Positions 20,549 through 32,221 of a DNA stretch of 64,000 bases are shown here, one piece after another. Source of the DNA: Lithodes maja. Lineage: Eukaryota; Arthropoda; Malacostraca; Decapoda; Lithodidae. The number at the start of each line of letters is the position of its first letter. The first letter of the stretch is position 1. Under the pieces are notes generated by a model, which worked only from the letters and a program-made list of their open reading frames with translations, did not search any database and was not told the DNA's origin. A program made the translations under genes and the position numbers. Where the stretch lies: positions 1 through 64,000 of the forward strand of contig JBAKBP010001612.1 of the NCBI GenBank assembly GCA_037953745.1, read 5' to 3'.

Positions 20549-23500
20549 AAATACTAACCTCATATAGCTAGTAGAATGACATGAGTACTAACCTCATATA
20601 GCTAGTAGAATGACATGAATACTAACCTCATATAGCTAGTAGAATGACATGAATACTAACCTCATATAGCTAGTAGAATGACATGAATACTAACTTCATA
20701 TAGCTAATAGAATGACATGAATACTAACCTCATATAGCTAGTAGAATTACATGAATACTAACCTCATATAGCTAGTAGAATGACATGAATACTAACCTCA
20801 TATAGCTAGTAGAATGACATGAATACTAACCTCATATAGCTAGTAGAATGACATGAATACTAACCTCATATAGCTAATAGAATGACATGAATACTAACCT
20901 CATATAGCTAGTAGAATGACATGAATACTAACCTCATATAGCTAGTATAATGAAATGAATACTAACCTCATATAGCTAGTAGAATGACATGAATACTAAC
21001 CTCATATAGCTAGTAGAATGACATGAATACTAACCTCATATAGCTAGTAGAATGACATGAATACTAACCTCATATAGCTAATAGAATGACATGAATACTA
21101 ACCTCATATAGCTAGTAGAATGACATGAATACTAACCTCATATAGCTAGTAGAATGACATGAATACTAACCTCATATAGCTAGTAGAATGACATGAATAC
21201 TAACCTCATATAGCTAGTAGAATGACATGAATACTAACCTCATATAGCTAATAGAATGACATGAATACTAACCTCATATAGCTAGTAGAATGACATGAAT
21301 ACTAACCTCATATAGCTAGTAGAATGAAATGAATACTAACCTCATATAGCTAGTAGAATGACATGAATACTAACCTCATATAGCTAGTAGAATGACATGA
21401 ATACTAACCTCATATAGCTAGTAGAATGACATGAATACTAACCTCATATAGCTAGTAGAATGACATGAATACTAACCTCATATAGCTAGTAGAATGACAT
21501 GAATACTAACCTCATATAGCTAGTAGAATGACATGAATACTAACCTCATATAGCTAGTAGAATGACATGAATACTAACCTCATATAGCTTAGTAGAATGA
21601 CATGAATACTAACCTCATATAGCTAGTAGAATGACATGAATACTATCCTCATATAGCTAGTAGAATGACATGCATACTAACCCCATATAGCTAGTAGAAT
21701 GACATGAATACTAACCTCATATAGCTAGTAGAATGACATGAATACTAACCTCATATAGCTAGTAGAATGACATGAATACTAACCTCATATAGCTAGTAGA
21801 ATGACATGAATACTAACCTCATATAGCTAGTAGAATGACATGAATACTATCCTCATATAGCTAGTAGAATGACATGAATACTAACCTCATATAGCTAGTA
21901 GAATGACATGAATACTAACCCCATATAGCTAGTAGGACATGAATACTAACCCCATATAGCTAGTAGAATGACATGAATACTAACCTCATATAGCTAGTAG
22001 AATGACATGAATACTAACCTCATATAGCTAGTAGAATGACATGAATACTAACCTCATATAGCTAGTAGAATGACATGAATACTAACCCCATATAGCTAGT
22101 AGAATGACATGAATACTAACCTCATATAGCTAGTAGAATGACATGAATACTAACCTCATATAGCTAGTAGAATGACATGAATACTAACCTCATATAGCTA
22201 GTAGAATGACATGAATACTAGCCTCATGTAGCTAGTAGAATGACATGAATACTAACCTCATATAGCTAGTAGAATGACATGAATACTAACCTCATATAGC
22301 TAGTAGAATGACATGAATACTAACCTCATATAGCTAGTAGAATGACATGAATACTAACCTCATATAGCTAGTAGAATGACATGAATACTAACCTCATATA
22401 GCTAGTAGAATGACATGAATACTAACCTCATATAGCTAGTAGAATGACATGAATACTAACCTCATATAGCTAGTAGAATGACATGAATACTAACCTCATA
22501 TAGCTAGTAGAATGACATGAATACTAACCTCATATAGCTAATAGAATGACATGAATACTAACCTCATATAGCTAGTAGAATGACATGAATACTAACCTCA
22601 TATAGCTAGTAGAATGAAATAAATACTAACCTCATATAGCTAGTAGAATGACATGAATACTAACCTCATATAGCTAGTAGAATGACATGAATACTAACCT
22701 CATATAGCTAGTAGAATGACATGAATACTAACCTCATATAGCTAGTAGAATGACATGAATACTAACCTCATATAGCTAGTAGAATGACATGAATACTAAC
22801 CTCATATAGCTAGTAGAATGACATGAAGACTAACCTCATATAGCTAGTAGAATGACATGAATACTAACCTCATATAGCTAGTAGAATGACATGAATACTA
22901 ACCTCATATAGCTAGTAGAATGACATGAATACTAACCTCATATAGCTAGTAGAATGACATGAATACTAACCCCATATAGCTAGTAGAATGACATGAATAC
23001 TAACCTCATATAGCTAGTAGAATGACATGAATACTAACCTCATATAGCTAGTAGAATGACATGAATACTAACCTCATATAGCTAGTAGAATGACATGAAT
23101 ACTAGCCTCATGTAGCTAGTAGAATGACATGAATACTAACCTCGTATAGCTAGTAGAATGACATGAATACTAACCTCATATAGCTAGTAGAATGACATGA
23201 ATACTAACCTCATATAGCTAGTAGAATGACATGCATACTAACCTCATATAGCTAGTAGAATGACATGAATACTAACCTCATATAGCTAGTAGAATGACAT
23301 GAATACTAACCTCATATAGCTAATAGAATGACATGAATACTAACCTCATATAGCTAGTAGAATGACATGAATACTAACCTCATATAGCTAGTAGAATGAA
23401 ATGAATACTAACCTCATATAGCTAGTAGAATGACATGAACACTAACCTCATATAGCTAGTAGAATGACATGAATACTAACCTCATATAGCTAGTAGAATG

Positions 23501-23848
23501 ACATGAATACTAACCTCATATAGCTAGTAGAATGACATGAATACTAACCTCATATAGCTAGTAGAATGACATGAATACTAACCTCATATAGCTAATAGAA
23601 TGACATGAATACTAACCTCATATAGCTAGTAGAATGACATGAATACTAACCTCATATAGCTAGTAGAATGACATGAATACTAACCTCATATAGCTAGTAG
23701 AATGACAGGAATACTAACCTCATGTAGCTAATAGAATGACATGAAAACTAACCTCATATAGCTAGTAGAATGACATGAATACTAACCTCATATAGCTAGT
23801 AGAATGACATGAATACTAACCTCATATAGCTAGTAGAATGACATGAAT
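20549..23848. repeat. 34-bp satellite array, about 97 units
   Basis: Unit: ATACTAACCTCATATAGCTA followed by GTAGAATGACATGA. Point variants recur (GCTAATAG, AATGAAAT, ACCCCAT, AGCCTCATGT). One unit has a 1-bp insertion (GCTTAG near 21590) and one a 3-bp deletion (AGTAGGACATG near 21932). Recurrent variants are spaced at multiples of 34, showing block duplications. There are no non-repeat spacers. Confidence 0.95.
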
Positions 23849-24113
23849 ATATTTAATGTGCAAATGTGCGATATTCTCTGTCTCCTTTTCTCCTCCTCCT
23901 CCTCTGCCCTACTAACCTTTTCGATAGTATAGTAGTTAATAAATTTACCAGTAGAACTTCAAACTGCCTTGTAAGGACCAATAGGGTTGCTGTAGTTTAT
24001 AAATTCTATGTATTTCTTTGTATTCCCCCTCCCCCTCCGTGTGTGTGTGTGGGGTTGCTCTCCTCTCCTCTCCATCACTCCTACCTGTACTATCAATTAT
24101 TCCCTCTTCCATG

Positions 24114-24128
24114 ACCCGCTCGCTCTCG

Positions 24129-24205
<77 letters not shown>
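24114..24205. repeat. (CT)n joined to (AT)n
   Basis: About 15 CT units run directly into about 25 AT units, followed by ATACAGTATATAC. Confidence 0.95.
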
Positions 24206-24206
<1 letters not shown>

Positions 24207-25249
24207 CAGTATATACAACATACAATATAAAATATAGCCGCCATCAGAGGAATTACCTACTATTTGGCAATATACAGTATAGGATAATAGAGTACCAGTA
24301 TTCAGTAAAACTCTATAGGAAGGCAAATCATTTCTCCATCGTAACTTCTCAGCAGATATGCAAGACGCACGTTGTATAATGTATTAAATATACATCAAGA
24401 ACAATGTCATGAAATCTGCCATGTGTTCACACAAACTGGTTGGATCTCAGTACAGCATCTGAGCATAATTCTGTATTCAAAGATCATATTTCACCATAAT
24501 TTGTAATGAAACCAGTAAGATAACCAGATGTAGACAGACATGAAGAATGACAAAATATGTATCTGATATGATCGTTTTCAAGTGGTTCCATTGCGAATTT
24601 GTTTTGAAATCAGATATAATAGCACAGTGCACTAGTACATACATAATGATAAAATGCTTCTAACACAATAAGTACTGCAATTATAGCACTGCAATTATAG
24701 CACAGCAAAACTTAGCAGCAGCATAGCAAACTGTAAAATTTAATTATGTAGACAGTACAGTAAGTCAAAATAATCTCTGGCCACCTGTTTTTTAGACTGC
24801 TCACATATAGCATCACGTGGTAGATTACCAGCTTATGTGAAAAATCAAATAAACACATTGGAGTGAGAAAAATGGTGTTGCCCGGGTAACTCGGCCAGCA
24901 CCCATAGAGCCGCCACTCAATATATCAAGCAATCAATCAAATCAATCAATAAAATCTATATATTTAGCCAAATACAATTACAACATTTCACAATCATAGA
25001 TGTTGTAATTACTGGTTGAGGCCATTAATTATAGAGCATTTTATGGACTCCAATAAATTGTTATGGATGACATTTTACAACTGTTATCTAAGTATACGCA
25101 ATAATGTGATATCGTGTTATAAGCACACTTCATTGGGATGGCGTATCAACCTGAAGTTCTTTATCACACTATTGATTGACTGGTTACGTATTGTGATGTG
25201 CATAATTATAGTAGTACATAAATTCATATTATTCATGTAATATTGTATT
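24206..25249. other. AT-rich DNA without recognised genes
   Basis: Short repeats include GCAATTATAGCACT and ATCAATCA runs. The last part may be the 3' flank of the LINE relic at 25250. Confidence 0.35.
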
Positions 25250-26195
25250 CAATAACACAATACATAAGTGGTCTTAATGAGTGAACAAACTTAACAACGA
25301 TTTAGTAGATACTTCTTGGCATTAATTATAACGGTTACATTATTGGATATAGTTGTTTGATATGAAGGCAAGTTATTCCACATATTGCAACTAGCATAAG
25401 CTATAAACGTTTTGCTAAATTCACTAGGAGGCCGCAAATTATCTTTATAACGTGTGTTATTACTGTAGAATGAAATCGAAACAACTTTTGAGAAATGTAG
25501 TCGATTAAGTATAAATGTTATATTTTCTAAGTGTGAATATCAACACATTTTACAATACCAGTTGCTTTGAATAGTGTCAAAGTATGTTCGGGATACCTTG
25601 ATTATTTTATTTGTTTAATTATGCGTTTATGGATTGTGACTAGTGGTTTTAGAGTATTATTATTTGTTGCACCTCAAGCTACATTATAGTATTGAAATTA
25701 TATATAGATCAAGCTATGATATAATAAAATTAGTGAATTTTGTGTCGGCATATATCTAACAATACATAATATACCCGGTATATGATGTATTTGATATATC
25801 ATTTACGTGATGTTTCCAGGTAAGTTGGTTGTCAATCATAACCCCTAGGAATTGTTTAAATGTTTGTTGATTTAGAGCCGAATCATCCAGGATTATTTTT
25901 TTTTTTTTTTCAGGGGGAACTTTATTTCGACTAAAAATTACAAAATGTGATTGGCATACTTTTAGAAGAAAACAATTGCGAGGAGCCATTCGGACAGTTT
26001 AACCAGTTTAGATTTAACTACTTCACACAATGTGTCGATGTTTCTGCCATAGTGAAAAATATCTGTGTCACCAGCAAGCACTTACAATTAAATACACTAG
26101 AGAAGCATCCAAGATCATTTATATAAAGCAAAAATAGTAGAGGCCCCAAAAAGGACCCCTGAGGGACACCGTAATTAATAGGAGCTAAAGATTAC
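25250..26195 (-). pseudogene. Decayed CR1/L2-like LINE (RT to C-terminus)
   Basis: On the minus strand 26190-26130 encodes GVPQGSFLGPLLFLLYINDL, the RT motif around the catalytic core. 25989-25760 encodes SHFVIFSRNKVPPE and FKQFLGVMIDNQLTWKHHV, the RT palm/thumb pattern. 25450-25270 gives, with frameshifts, the WNNLP C-terminal motif. Several stops and frame changes lie between these pieces, so the copy is inactive. CR1/L2 assignment rests on these motifs. Confidence 0.7.
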
Positions 26196-26274
26196 TTAGT
26201 TGTATATATATGAGTGAATTGATGACTAGCAGACAGATAGATTGCACGGTATCTGTCTATTAGGCATTAATTCA

Positions 26275-26546
26275 CTCAAATAAATACATAGAGAGATAAG
26301 TATACTTAGAGCTACATCTCAAAACCATAACAATAAATACAAAGAGAGATAAGTATACTTAGAGCTACATCTCAAAACCATAACAATAAATACATAGAGA
26401 GATAAGTATACTTAGAGCTACATCTCAAAACCATAACAATAAATACATAGAGAGATAAGTATACTTAGAGCTACATCTCAAAACCATAACAATAAATACA
26501 TAGAGAGATAAGTATACTTAGAGCTACATCTCAAAACCATAACAAT
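26275..26546. repeat. 53-bp tandem repeat, five units
   Basis: Unit contains AATACATAGAGAGATAAGTA and CTTAGAGCTACATCTCAAAA. Copies are nearly identical; one has AATACAAAGAG. Confidence 0.9.
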
Positions 26547-26693
26547 TAATTTTTTAAATAAGGGTATCATGAATAATTATGTTAATGCTTTACTCAGATC
26601 TATAAAAATAATCTTCCTTATTACTGATACCAACCATCCCTCCTTAAAACGGTAGACCTCAATTTACGAATTTGTTATTTATCCGTGTGTAGT

Positions 26694-27042
26694 TAAGGGG
26701 GAGGTAGTTTCTTTTTCTGGACCCCCTTCTTTCTAATGTTTAGCCCCATTAGATTTGAGATTTTCAGACATTCGACTCTTTGATTTGTCGATTTTAAGAC
26801 CTTTTTGTCCATTTTATTTACTAACATCAAGACATTTTGTGCCATTTAGATGTCCTTTTTTTCCTGGCGAGCGATAGCAAACCTGTAATTTGGGAGGATT
26901 TTTTCTACCAAACAATGTACAAATTTATCTCGAAGGGGGATCTTGAGAATTTGATTAAGCTTGAATTAGGAGGTCTAGGGAGGAAACTAAAAACAAATAA
27001 TGATACATATATAAAACCAATCAATAAACCGTACCCCCTTAA
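26694..27042 (-). mobile_element. TTAA MITE family A copy
   Basis: Starts TTAAGGGGGAGG and ends CCCCCTTAA, 349 bp. The short ORF at 26837-27106 lies inside it and is not a gene. Confidence 0.75.
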
Positions 27043-27179
27043 TTGCCCCACCGCCCACCTTTCCCCCTCAGAACACTTCATCCTCCTGGCCTTTCAACAT
27101 ATTTAACAACTTACCACTCTACCACGCCAATATTACTTTAGGGAGTTTTACCTATCGATCTCCTTCACCCCTGTTAATT

Positions 27180-27270
27180 TTGTAGTATCTCGCTCTCGCT
27201 CTCTCTCGCTTTCTCTCTCTCCAACTCGGGTATGCTAATTCTCCACGGGTCGTCCTCTAGTCGGAGTGGT

Positions 27271-27339
<69 letters not shown>

Positions 27340-27440
27340 AGGGGATGTGTATGTGTAACCAAGAATAGTCAGTACAGTATACTCGGATATATTATACTCG
27401 GATATATTGAGGTAAAAAAAAAAAAAAAAAATCAAACATA
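27180..27440. repeat. CT and GA microsatellites and an A-run
   Basis: CT-rich 27187-27222, (GA)n 27272-27336, a duplicated CTCGGATATATT at about 27382-27405, and an A-run 27414-27430. Confidence 0.9.
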
Positions 27441-27955
27441 TCTTCCAATTCAGAAACAAGGAAAAACGAACAACACATTTATTACTGTGATTCTCCAGCC
27501 CAATCGAGACATGCCCAACCTGTACAATCGCGCTAATAAGTGATGTCTCGGCACCAAGTATGTTTTGATCAATAATTGGTATCAGCAATATCTAAGCTTC
27601 ATTTCTTCATATCGAGTGAAATATACAAACATGTTCCTACACTTACCCACCCTATTCAACATCTGACAGACATTAATACAGCACAGAGCGAGCCAAACGT
27701 AATGACTTCTGAGACATGACTTATTAGCGCAACCGTACAATGCAAATTCATGTAACTTCAGACAAAACTAGTGCCCTACACATGCATCCTCTTTCGCCCT
27801 CATAAGACACGTATAATTTACATAACCTTAATTACCTTACACATTTATACTTTTTAGCTATGAACAAAAATCTTAGCTTCGCGATATATATTTCTCAAAA
27901 GACAATCATGCAGACACGCAGATAAGCCTCGAAAAAAGTTAAAACTACTGCAATT
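27441..27955. other. No recognisable feature
   Basis: AT-rich, non-repetitive DNA without coding signature. Confidence 0.35.
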
Positions 27956-28186
27956 TTAAATTTCTCCTCTTATGGCCCATTAGTTTGGTGATTTTAAGGC
28001 TTTTCAACCGATTTATTTGTCAATATTAAATTAAGACCTTTCGTGCCAATTAGGTGTCGATTTTTTCTGACAAGCGATAGCGAGCCTGTAATTATAGGAG
28101 CAACCGCCAGACTAATGGGACGAATGCTTTAAAATGTCAAACTAATGGAGATAAACACTAAAAACACACAAAAAATCTCCCCTTAA
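27956..28186. mobile_element. Deleted family A MITE, right end intact
   Basis: Begins inside the family with TGGCCCATTAGTTTGG, crosses the CGATAGCGAGCC core and returns in the opposite orientation to end CTCCCCTTAA at 28183-28186. It looks like a chimeric or palindromic deletion product. Confidence 0.55.
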
Positions 28187-28293
28187 GACGGAGTAAATTG
28201 GGTAGTTATTTTAGACATTTTTCCAAGCCCATAAGCAATGCTGACTATCTTTTGTCATTCTGTTCTTGTTGATTTATGTGGGGAGATTTTAAC

Positions 28294-29070
28294 TTAAGTT
28301 TTTTTTTTCTTGACCCCTTTCTCCCTTATGTTAAGCCCATCTATATTATTAAATCAGTTCGTGTGTGTTTGTCTGTCTGTGTGTTCTTAAGAGGCGGCCG
28401 CAGTTTTGGACCTGGGGAGCTGAAACTTTGCATGTGGGTGTCAATTGACCTGGGTCAGGTCATAGAGGGGGCGAGGCCACGATCGGAGGTCGTTTCGAGG
28501 CCGAAATTGAAAAAAACATTAAAAAAATTGCCGTTTGGGGCAGAAGGAGGCCTCCGATCGAAAAGGTGTATGGAACGAAAGTTGTTCGCAGCCCCCCAAA
28601 ATGGGGGTACGGATGAGGTCAGATCCAAAATCGGAGGTCATTTAGCGGCCGAAATCGAGGTCGCCGTTTAATGAGGCACAGGGAGGTCGAGGCCGGTGAT
28701 TATGGTAGTAGTAGTATTGTGATGATTGTGGTAGTAGTGATTGATGATGGTGATTATGGTAGTAAAATTTAAACCCGGGCAACGTCGGGTACCCCTGCTA
28801 GTTAGTTTTAAGATTATAAGAAGTTCGCCGTTTTAGTATGGTGATTTTAAGACCTTTCGCCCCACTTTGTCAATTTTAAGATGTCTTGTTCCATTTAAGT
28901 GTCAATGTTTCCTTGACGAGGGACAGCGAGCCTGAAATTTAGGAGGAACCGGTCTTCGGCCAGGACATTTCTCTACCGAAAAATGTAAAAATGTATATCG
29001 ATGGGGGATCTTGGGGGTATCATTTAAGTTTGATGGAAGTCTAAGAAGCAAACTGAAAACCACCCCTTAA
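28294..29070 (-). mobile_element. TTAA MITE family A copy carrying a Helitron
   Basis: Left TTAA at 28294-28297, right end CACCCCTTAA at 29061-29070. Removing 28340-28801 restores the family interior CCCATTAGTTTTAAG, as seen in other copies. Confidence 0.75.
28340..28801 (+). mobile_element. Non-autonomous Helitron
   Basis: The 462-bp insert starts TCTATATTATTAAATC, ends CCTGCTAG and sits between A and T (A28339, T28802). A hairpin with arms ACCCG (28773-28777) and CGGGT (28786-28790) lies 11 bp before the CTAG end. No duplication is made. TC start, CTRR end, sub-terminal hairpin and A|T target are the established Helitron hallmarks. It has no Rep/helicase ORF, so it must be mobilised in trans. 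The interior is unusually GC-rich (GGCCGAAAT, GATCGGAGGTC repeats). Confidence 0.8.
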
Positions 29071-29194
29071 TCCCTTCAGTATTAGGATGCATATTTGTAT
29101 TTTTGTTTTAATGTTATTCTAGGTAACGTTACACTATTTATTCCAGTTCGAGAGGCTCGCATGGCATCCAAGGGGTAATGACTATCTCAGTTAA

Positions 29195-29465
29195 CCCTCT
29201 GGCTACCACAGTTCCTTCCTAAGCTGAACAAAATCGTCTAATAATATTAAACCCATTCATTATTAAGAGCCCTTTCACACTTTATTCAGACGATTTTACT
29301 CCGCTTTGGAAGGCCCTCCAAGAATCAAAGCGATAAGGTATATCCCAATTAACCCTCTGCCTACTAAAATTCCTTCCTAAGCTAAATAATATCGTTCAAT
29401 GATAGCCAGAATATAATGATTAAATGTGTCCTCAAAAACTGAAGGGGCTAATATTGACCGAAGTG
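29195..29465. mobile_element. TTAA family D-like termini, rearranged
   Basis: TTAACCCTCTGGCTACCA at about 29200 and TTAACCCTCTGCCTACTA at about 29350 are both followed by CCTTCCTAAGCT and the AATCGT(C/T)(T/C)AAT phrase. This appears to be a decayed or tandem family D element. Confidence 0.5.
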
Positions 29466-29558
29466 ATGTACTTCGCTGAATCACAAGCCTAGATCCGATA
29501 CAGGCTACTCAAAACGCCTAAAATATGCCCGTATGACACCGGCTCTAGTTTAGTTATA

Positions 29559-29632
29559 CAGAGCGGTCGTGAAACATTGGCTTTTTGAGAGATTCCATGT
29601 ATTTCATATATGGAAATCTAATAAAGATACCA

Positions 29633-29680
<48 letters not shown>

Positions 29681-30027
29681 TTTGGTATAGAAACTACAGA
29701 CCTCCCTTAGCATCGTTTGTTATAATTATAATGATGCTTGAAGCAGCCTTTGGATGATGATGATGATGATATTTTAATAGATCATCCGTACGAAACTTTC
29801 ATCGAGAGGATGAAGGCGAGGAAGAAAGTTACAGACTTACCAGGCGAACGATTATATTTAAATGTCCTTGTTGTTATTATAGCCACACGCTAAAACTAGC
29901 ATCATTATATAACAAATGTTGAGAAAGCAAGTCTATGGTTTCTATACCAACTTCAAAGATGAGGTATCTTTGTTATTTTGCCATATATAAAACACATGGT
30001 ATATGCTAATGTTTCGCGACCGCTCTG
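29559..30027. mobile_element. TA-flanked long-arm MITE (Tc1/mariner/pogo-type)
   Basis: TA precedes at 29557-29558 and follows at 30028-30029. The termini are inverted: CAGAGCGGTCGTGAAACATT on the left and AATGTTTCGCGACCGCTCTG on the right. Imperfect inverted similarity continues inward for well over 100 bp (AAAGATACC, GGTATAGAAAC, AATGATGCT). The interior holds an (ATT)n run at about 29636-29675. No transposase. Confidence 0.75.
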
Positions 30028-30489
30028 TAGGCCAACGTAAACCCAACGTATGTACAATTACCCACATGCGAGTTTCAGGCTATAATGAAGTTGGAGCTGT
30101 AAACATAGATATTAAAGAGAAATGCAATAATAATGTGGGTTTATGATGGATTAAAAGTATGATAAATTTGGATTCGTGTATTTATAAATGTATTATGCCG
30201 TATTTTAGCTGGTAATTCTGCTAAATATCAAAGTCTACATCTCCAACTTCCTTATAGAACGAAACTCTCAAGTGGTCAATTAGCATACTGTATATATGTA
30301 GTACATTACCTTAGTTATCTCCTTCTCTGACCGTGGAGGATGAAGGGATCTGGAAAGGAAAAATATAATCGTTAATAACATATCATAATTTGTCATTATT
30401 AGTAGTAAGTATGATTATTACTCTTACATTTAATGCTAACATTGTTATTGGTATGCTTGTTGTTCTCATTATTAGTAATCTAATTAATA

Positions 30490-30550
30490 TCGTCTAATAG
30501 TAGTCAAGATAAAATGAAAGTGTGTGTCATTGTATACTGAAAGAGTTAAG
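30490..30550 (+). mobile_element. TTAA family D right-end fragment
   Basis: AATATCGTCTAATAGTAGTC ... TACTGAAAGAGTTAA matches the end of the family D element at 35823. Its TTAA is also the first TTAA of the family B element that follows. Confidence 0.55.
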
Positions 30551-30920
30551 GGAGCCCACCTTGCTTTTATTCTCTTTCTCTCCTTCTCTCTTTGGCTTGT
30601 ATCCATTCGGCCCCATTCAGCATACTGTTTACCCCCACCCAGGTGTCACTATTTTCCTGGGGAGCTGTAGCAAGCCAGCATATATATATTTTTTTTTTTT
30701 GACAGCAAGCTCAATTTGTACAATTTTCGATAGAAAATATCTCCGGCGAAGCCGGATTTCTCCATAAAATGCTGGCTCGCTATCGCTTGCCAGGAAGAAA
30801 TGGACACCTGGATGGGGATAAACTTCTTAAAACAGTTGCCTGAATGGGGCCGAATAGATACAAGCCAGGAAAAGAGAGAAGAGGAGAGAAAGATAAAAAA
30901 AGGCCGGTGACCCCCCTTAA
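30547..30920. mobile_element. TTAA family B foldback element, complete copy
   Basis: TTAA at 30547-30550 and 30917-30920, 374 bp. Arms are inverted copies: TTGTATCCATTCGGCCCCAT on the left and ATGGGGCCGAATAGATACAA on the right. The centre is a GC-rich hairpin, CTCCGGCGAAGCCGGA. Non-coding. Confidence 0.8.
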
Positions 30921-30934
30921 CCAAAATAGTCTCC

Positions 30935-31620
30935 TTCCTTCGTGCTCTTCTCTCCCCTCACATACACCAATCAAATCACACGTATCCTCCCTAAAAGTCT
31001 TCTCTCGTATTCGCCCCTATCCCACCCAGCCAATATTTCCCTCCCCTTCCCTCCTACGTATTCTGTTCTAATGTTTTCTCGTATCCTCCCCTCTTATCAC
31101 CTTTTTCCTCCCCTTCCCTCCCACATATCCTCCCCTCTAGCATTATTTTGCTCCCCTTCCCTCCTACGTATCCTCCCCTAGCCTTTTCTCGTATCCTCCC
31201 CTCTCCCACCTATCTAACCTCTTTCCTCCCCTATCCTCCTACGCATCCTCCCATAGTCTTTTATCTTATCCTCCCCTAACCGAGTCATCCAATCTCTCTC
31301 CACCCCTCTCTCAAATATCCAACCACTCCCCTCCCCTTCCCACCTTCATATCCTCTCCTAGTCTTCTCCCCTACCCCAGCCATCCAATCTTTCCTCCCCT
31401 CTTCCCCCCCCCCCTGCCCACCTTCATATCCTCCCCTAGTCTTTTCTCTTCGTCTCCTATATCCCAGCCACCCAATCTCTCTCCTTCTCTCTTCCACTCA
31501 TCCATTCCCCCTTTCCCTCCTTCATATCATCCTCCAACCTTTTCTCTCCTCCCCCCCCCCCCTTCCCTTGATCATATCCCCTCCACGTCTTTTCTCTCCT
31601 TCTCTCCTACCCAACCCTTC
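30935..31620. repeat. CT-rich degenerate minisatellite
   Basis: Loose units of about 55-65 bp built on CGTATCCTCCCCT, CTTTTCTC and CTCCCCTTCCCTCC. It is strongly pyrimidine-biased on the plus strand. Confidence 0.7.
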
Positions 31621-32220
31621 CCCCGTGCTCTCAGGTGGGCCGGTCCTCACCTACAGATCTAATTAATTACCGGTACAAAGGTGAGCGCCCCCTGCTGGCC
31701 CTTTGAAGACTGAACGGGCTGCAAACGCGATAATTGGGGAATAATTGATGGCGATGACTGTCACTCAAGAGAAGCCAAACAGTCGCAGTGTTGTTTGGCA
31801 GGTTATATAATGGCTTACTTACTTATTGGGATAGAAAAGAGGGTAGGCAATTAGGTTATATACGAACTGGGTCAGCCACGCCATTATATTAGAGATCATT
31901 TAGTAAGAGATAATGACTAGCTTTTCCATGGACGAAAATTTGGTGTCGTATTAATCAAACAACAAGGTGATACTTTATTTTGGATCATGTAAACATTTAA
32001 TTCAAAGGCGAAACTTTATATTCCGTACCCATGCCTATTTTTTGTTACGGGTATTAGTGTATACGCCTATTAGCATACAGCACAGGACTCCAGTGGCACC
32101 AATATGGCGGAGGTTGGCCGATCTCTGTTACTATAGGGTCTTTACATTACACTATGATCTGTTTATTTTAAAGGGGCGAAAAATATGTCCTGTCTATACC
32201 TTGGTGACTGAGAAGTGAGG
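31621..32220. other. No recognisable gene
   Basis: Mixed-composition DNA. A frame of 83 codons at 31967-32218 has no recognisable domain, and I do not call it a gene. Confidence 0.35.
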
Positions 32221-32221
32221 T

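Noticed and set aside
20549..23848. CRISPR-like array of short repeats
   Set aside because: The units are contiguous with no unique spacers, and the DNA is eukaryotic; it is a satellite.
31967..32218. 83-codon plus-strand ORF
   Set aside because: No recognisable domain, no homologue in the window, and length is expected by chance.
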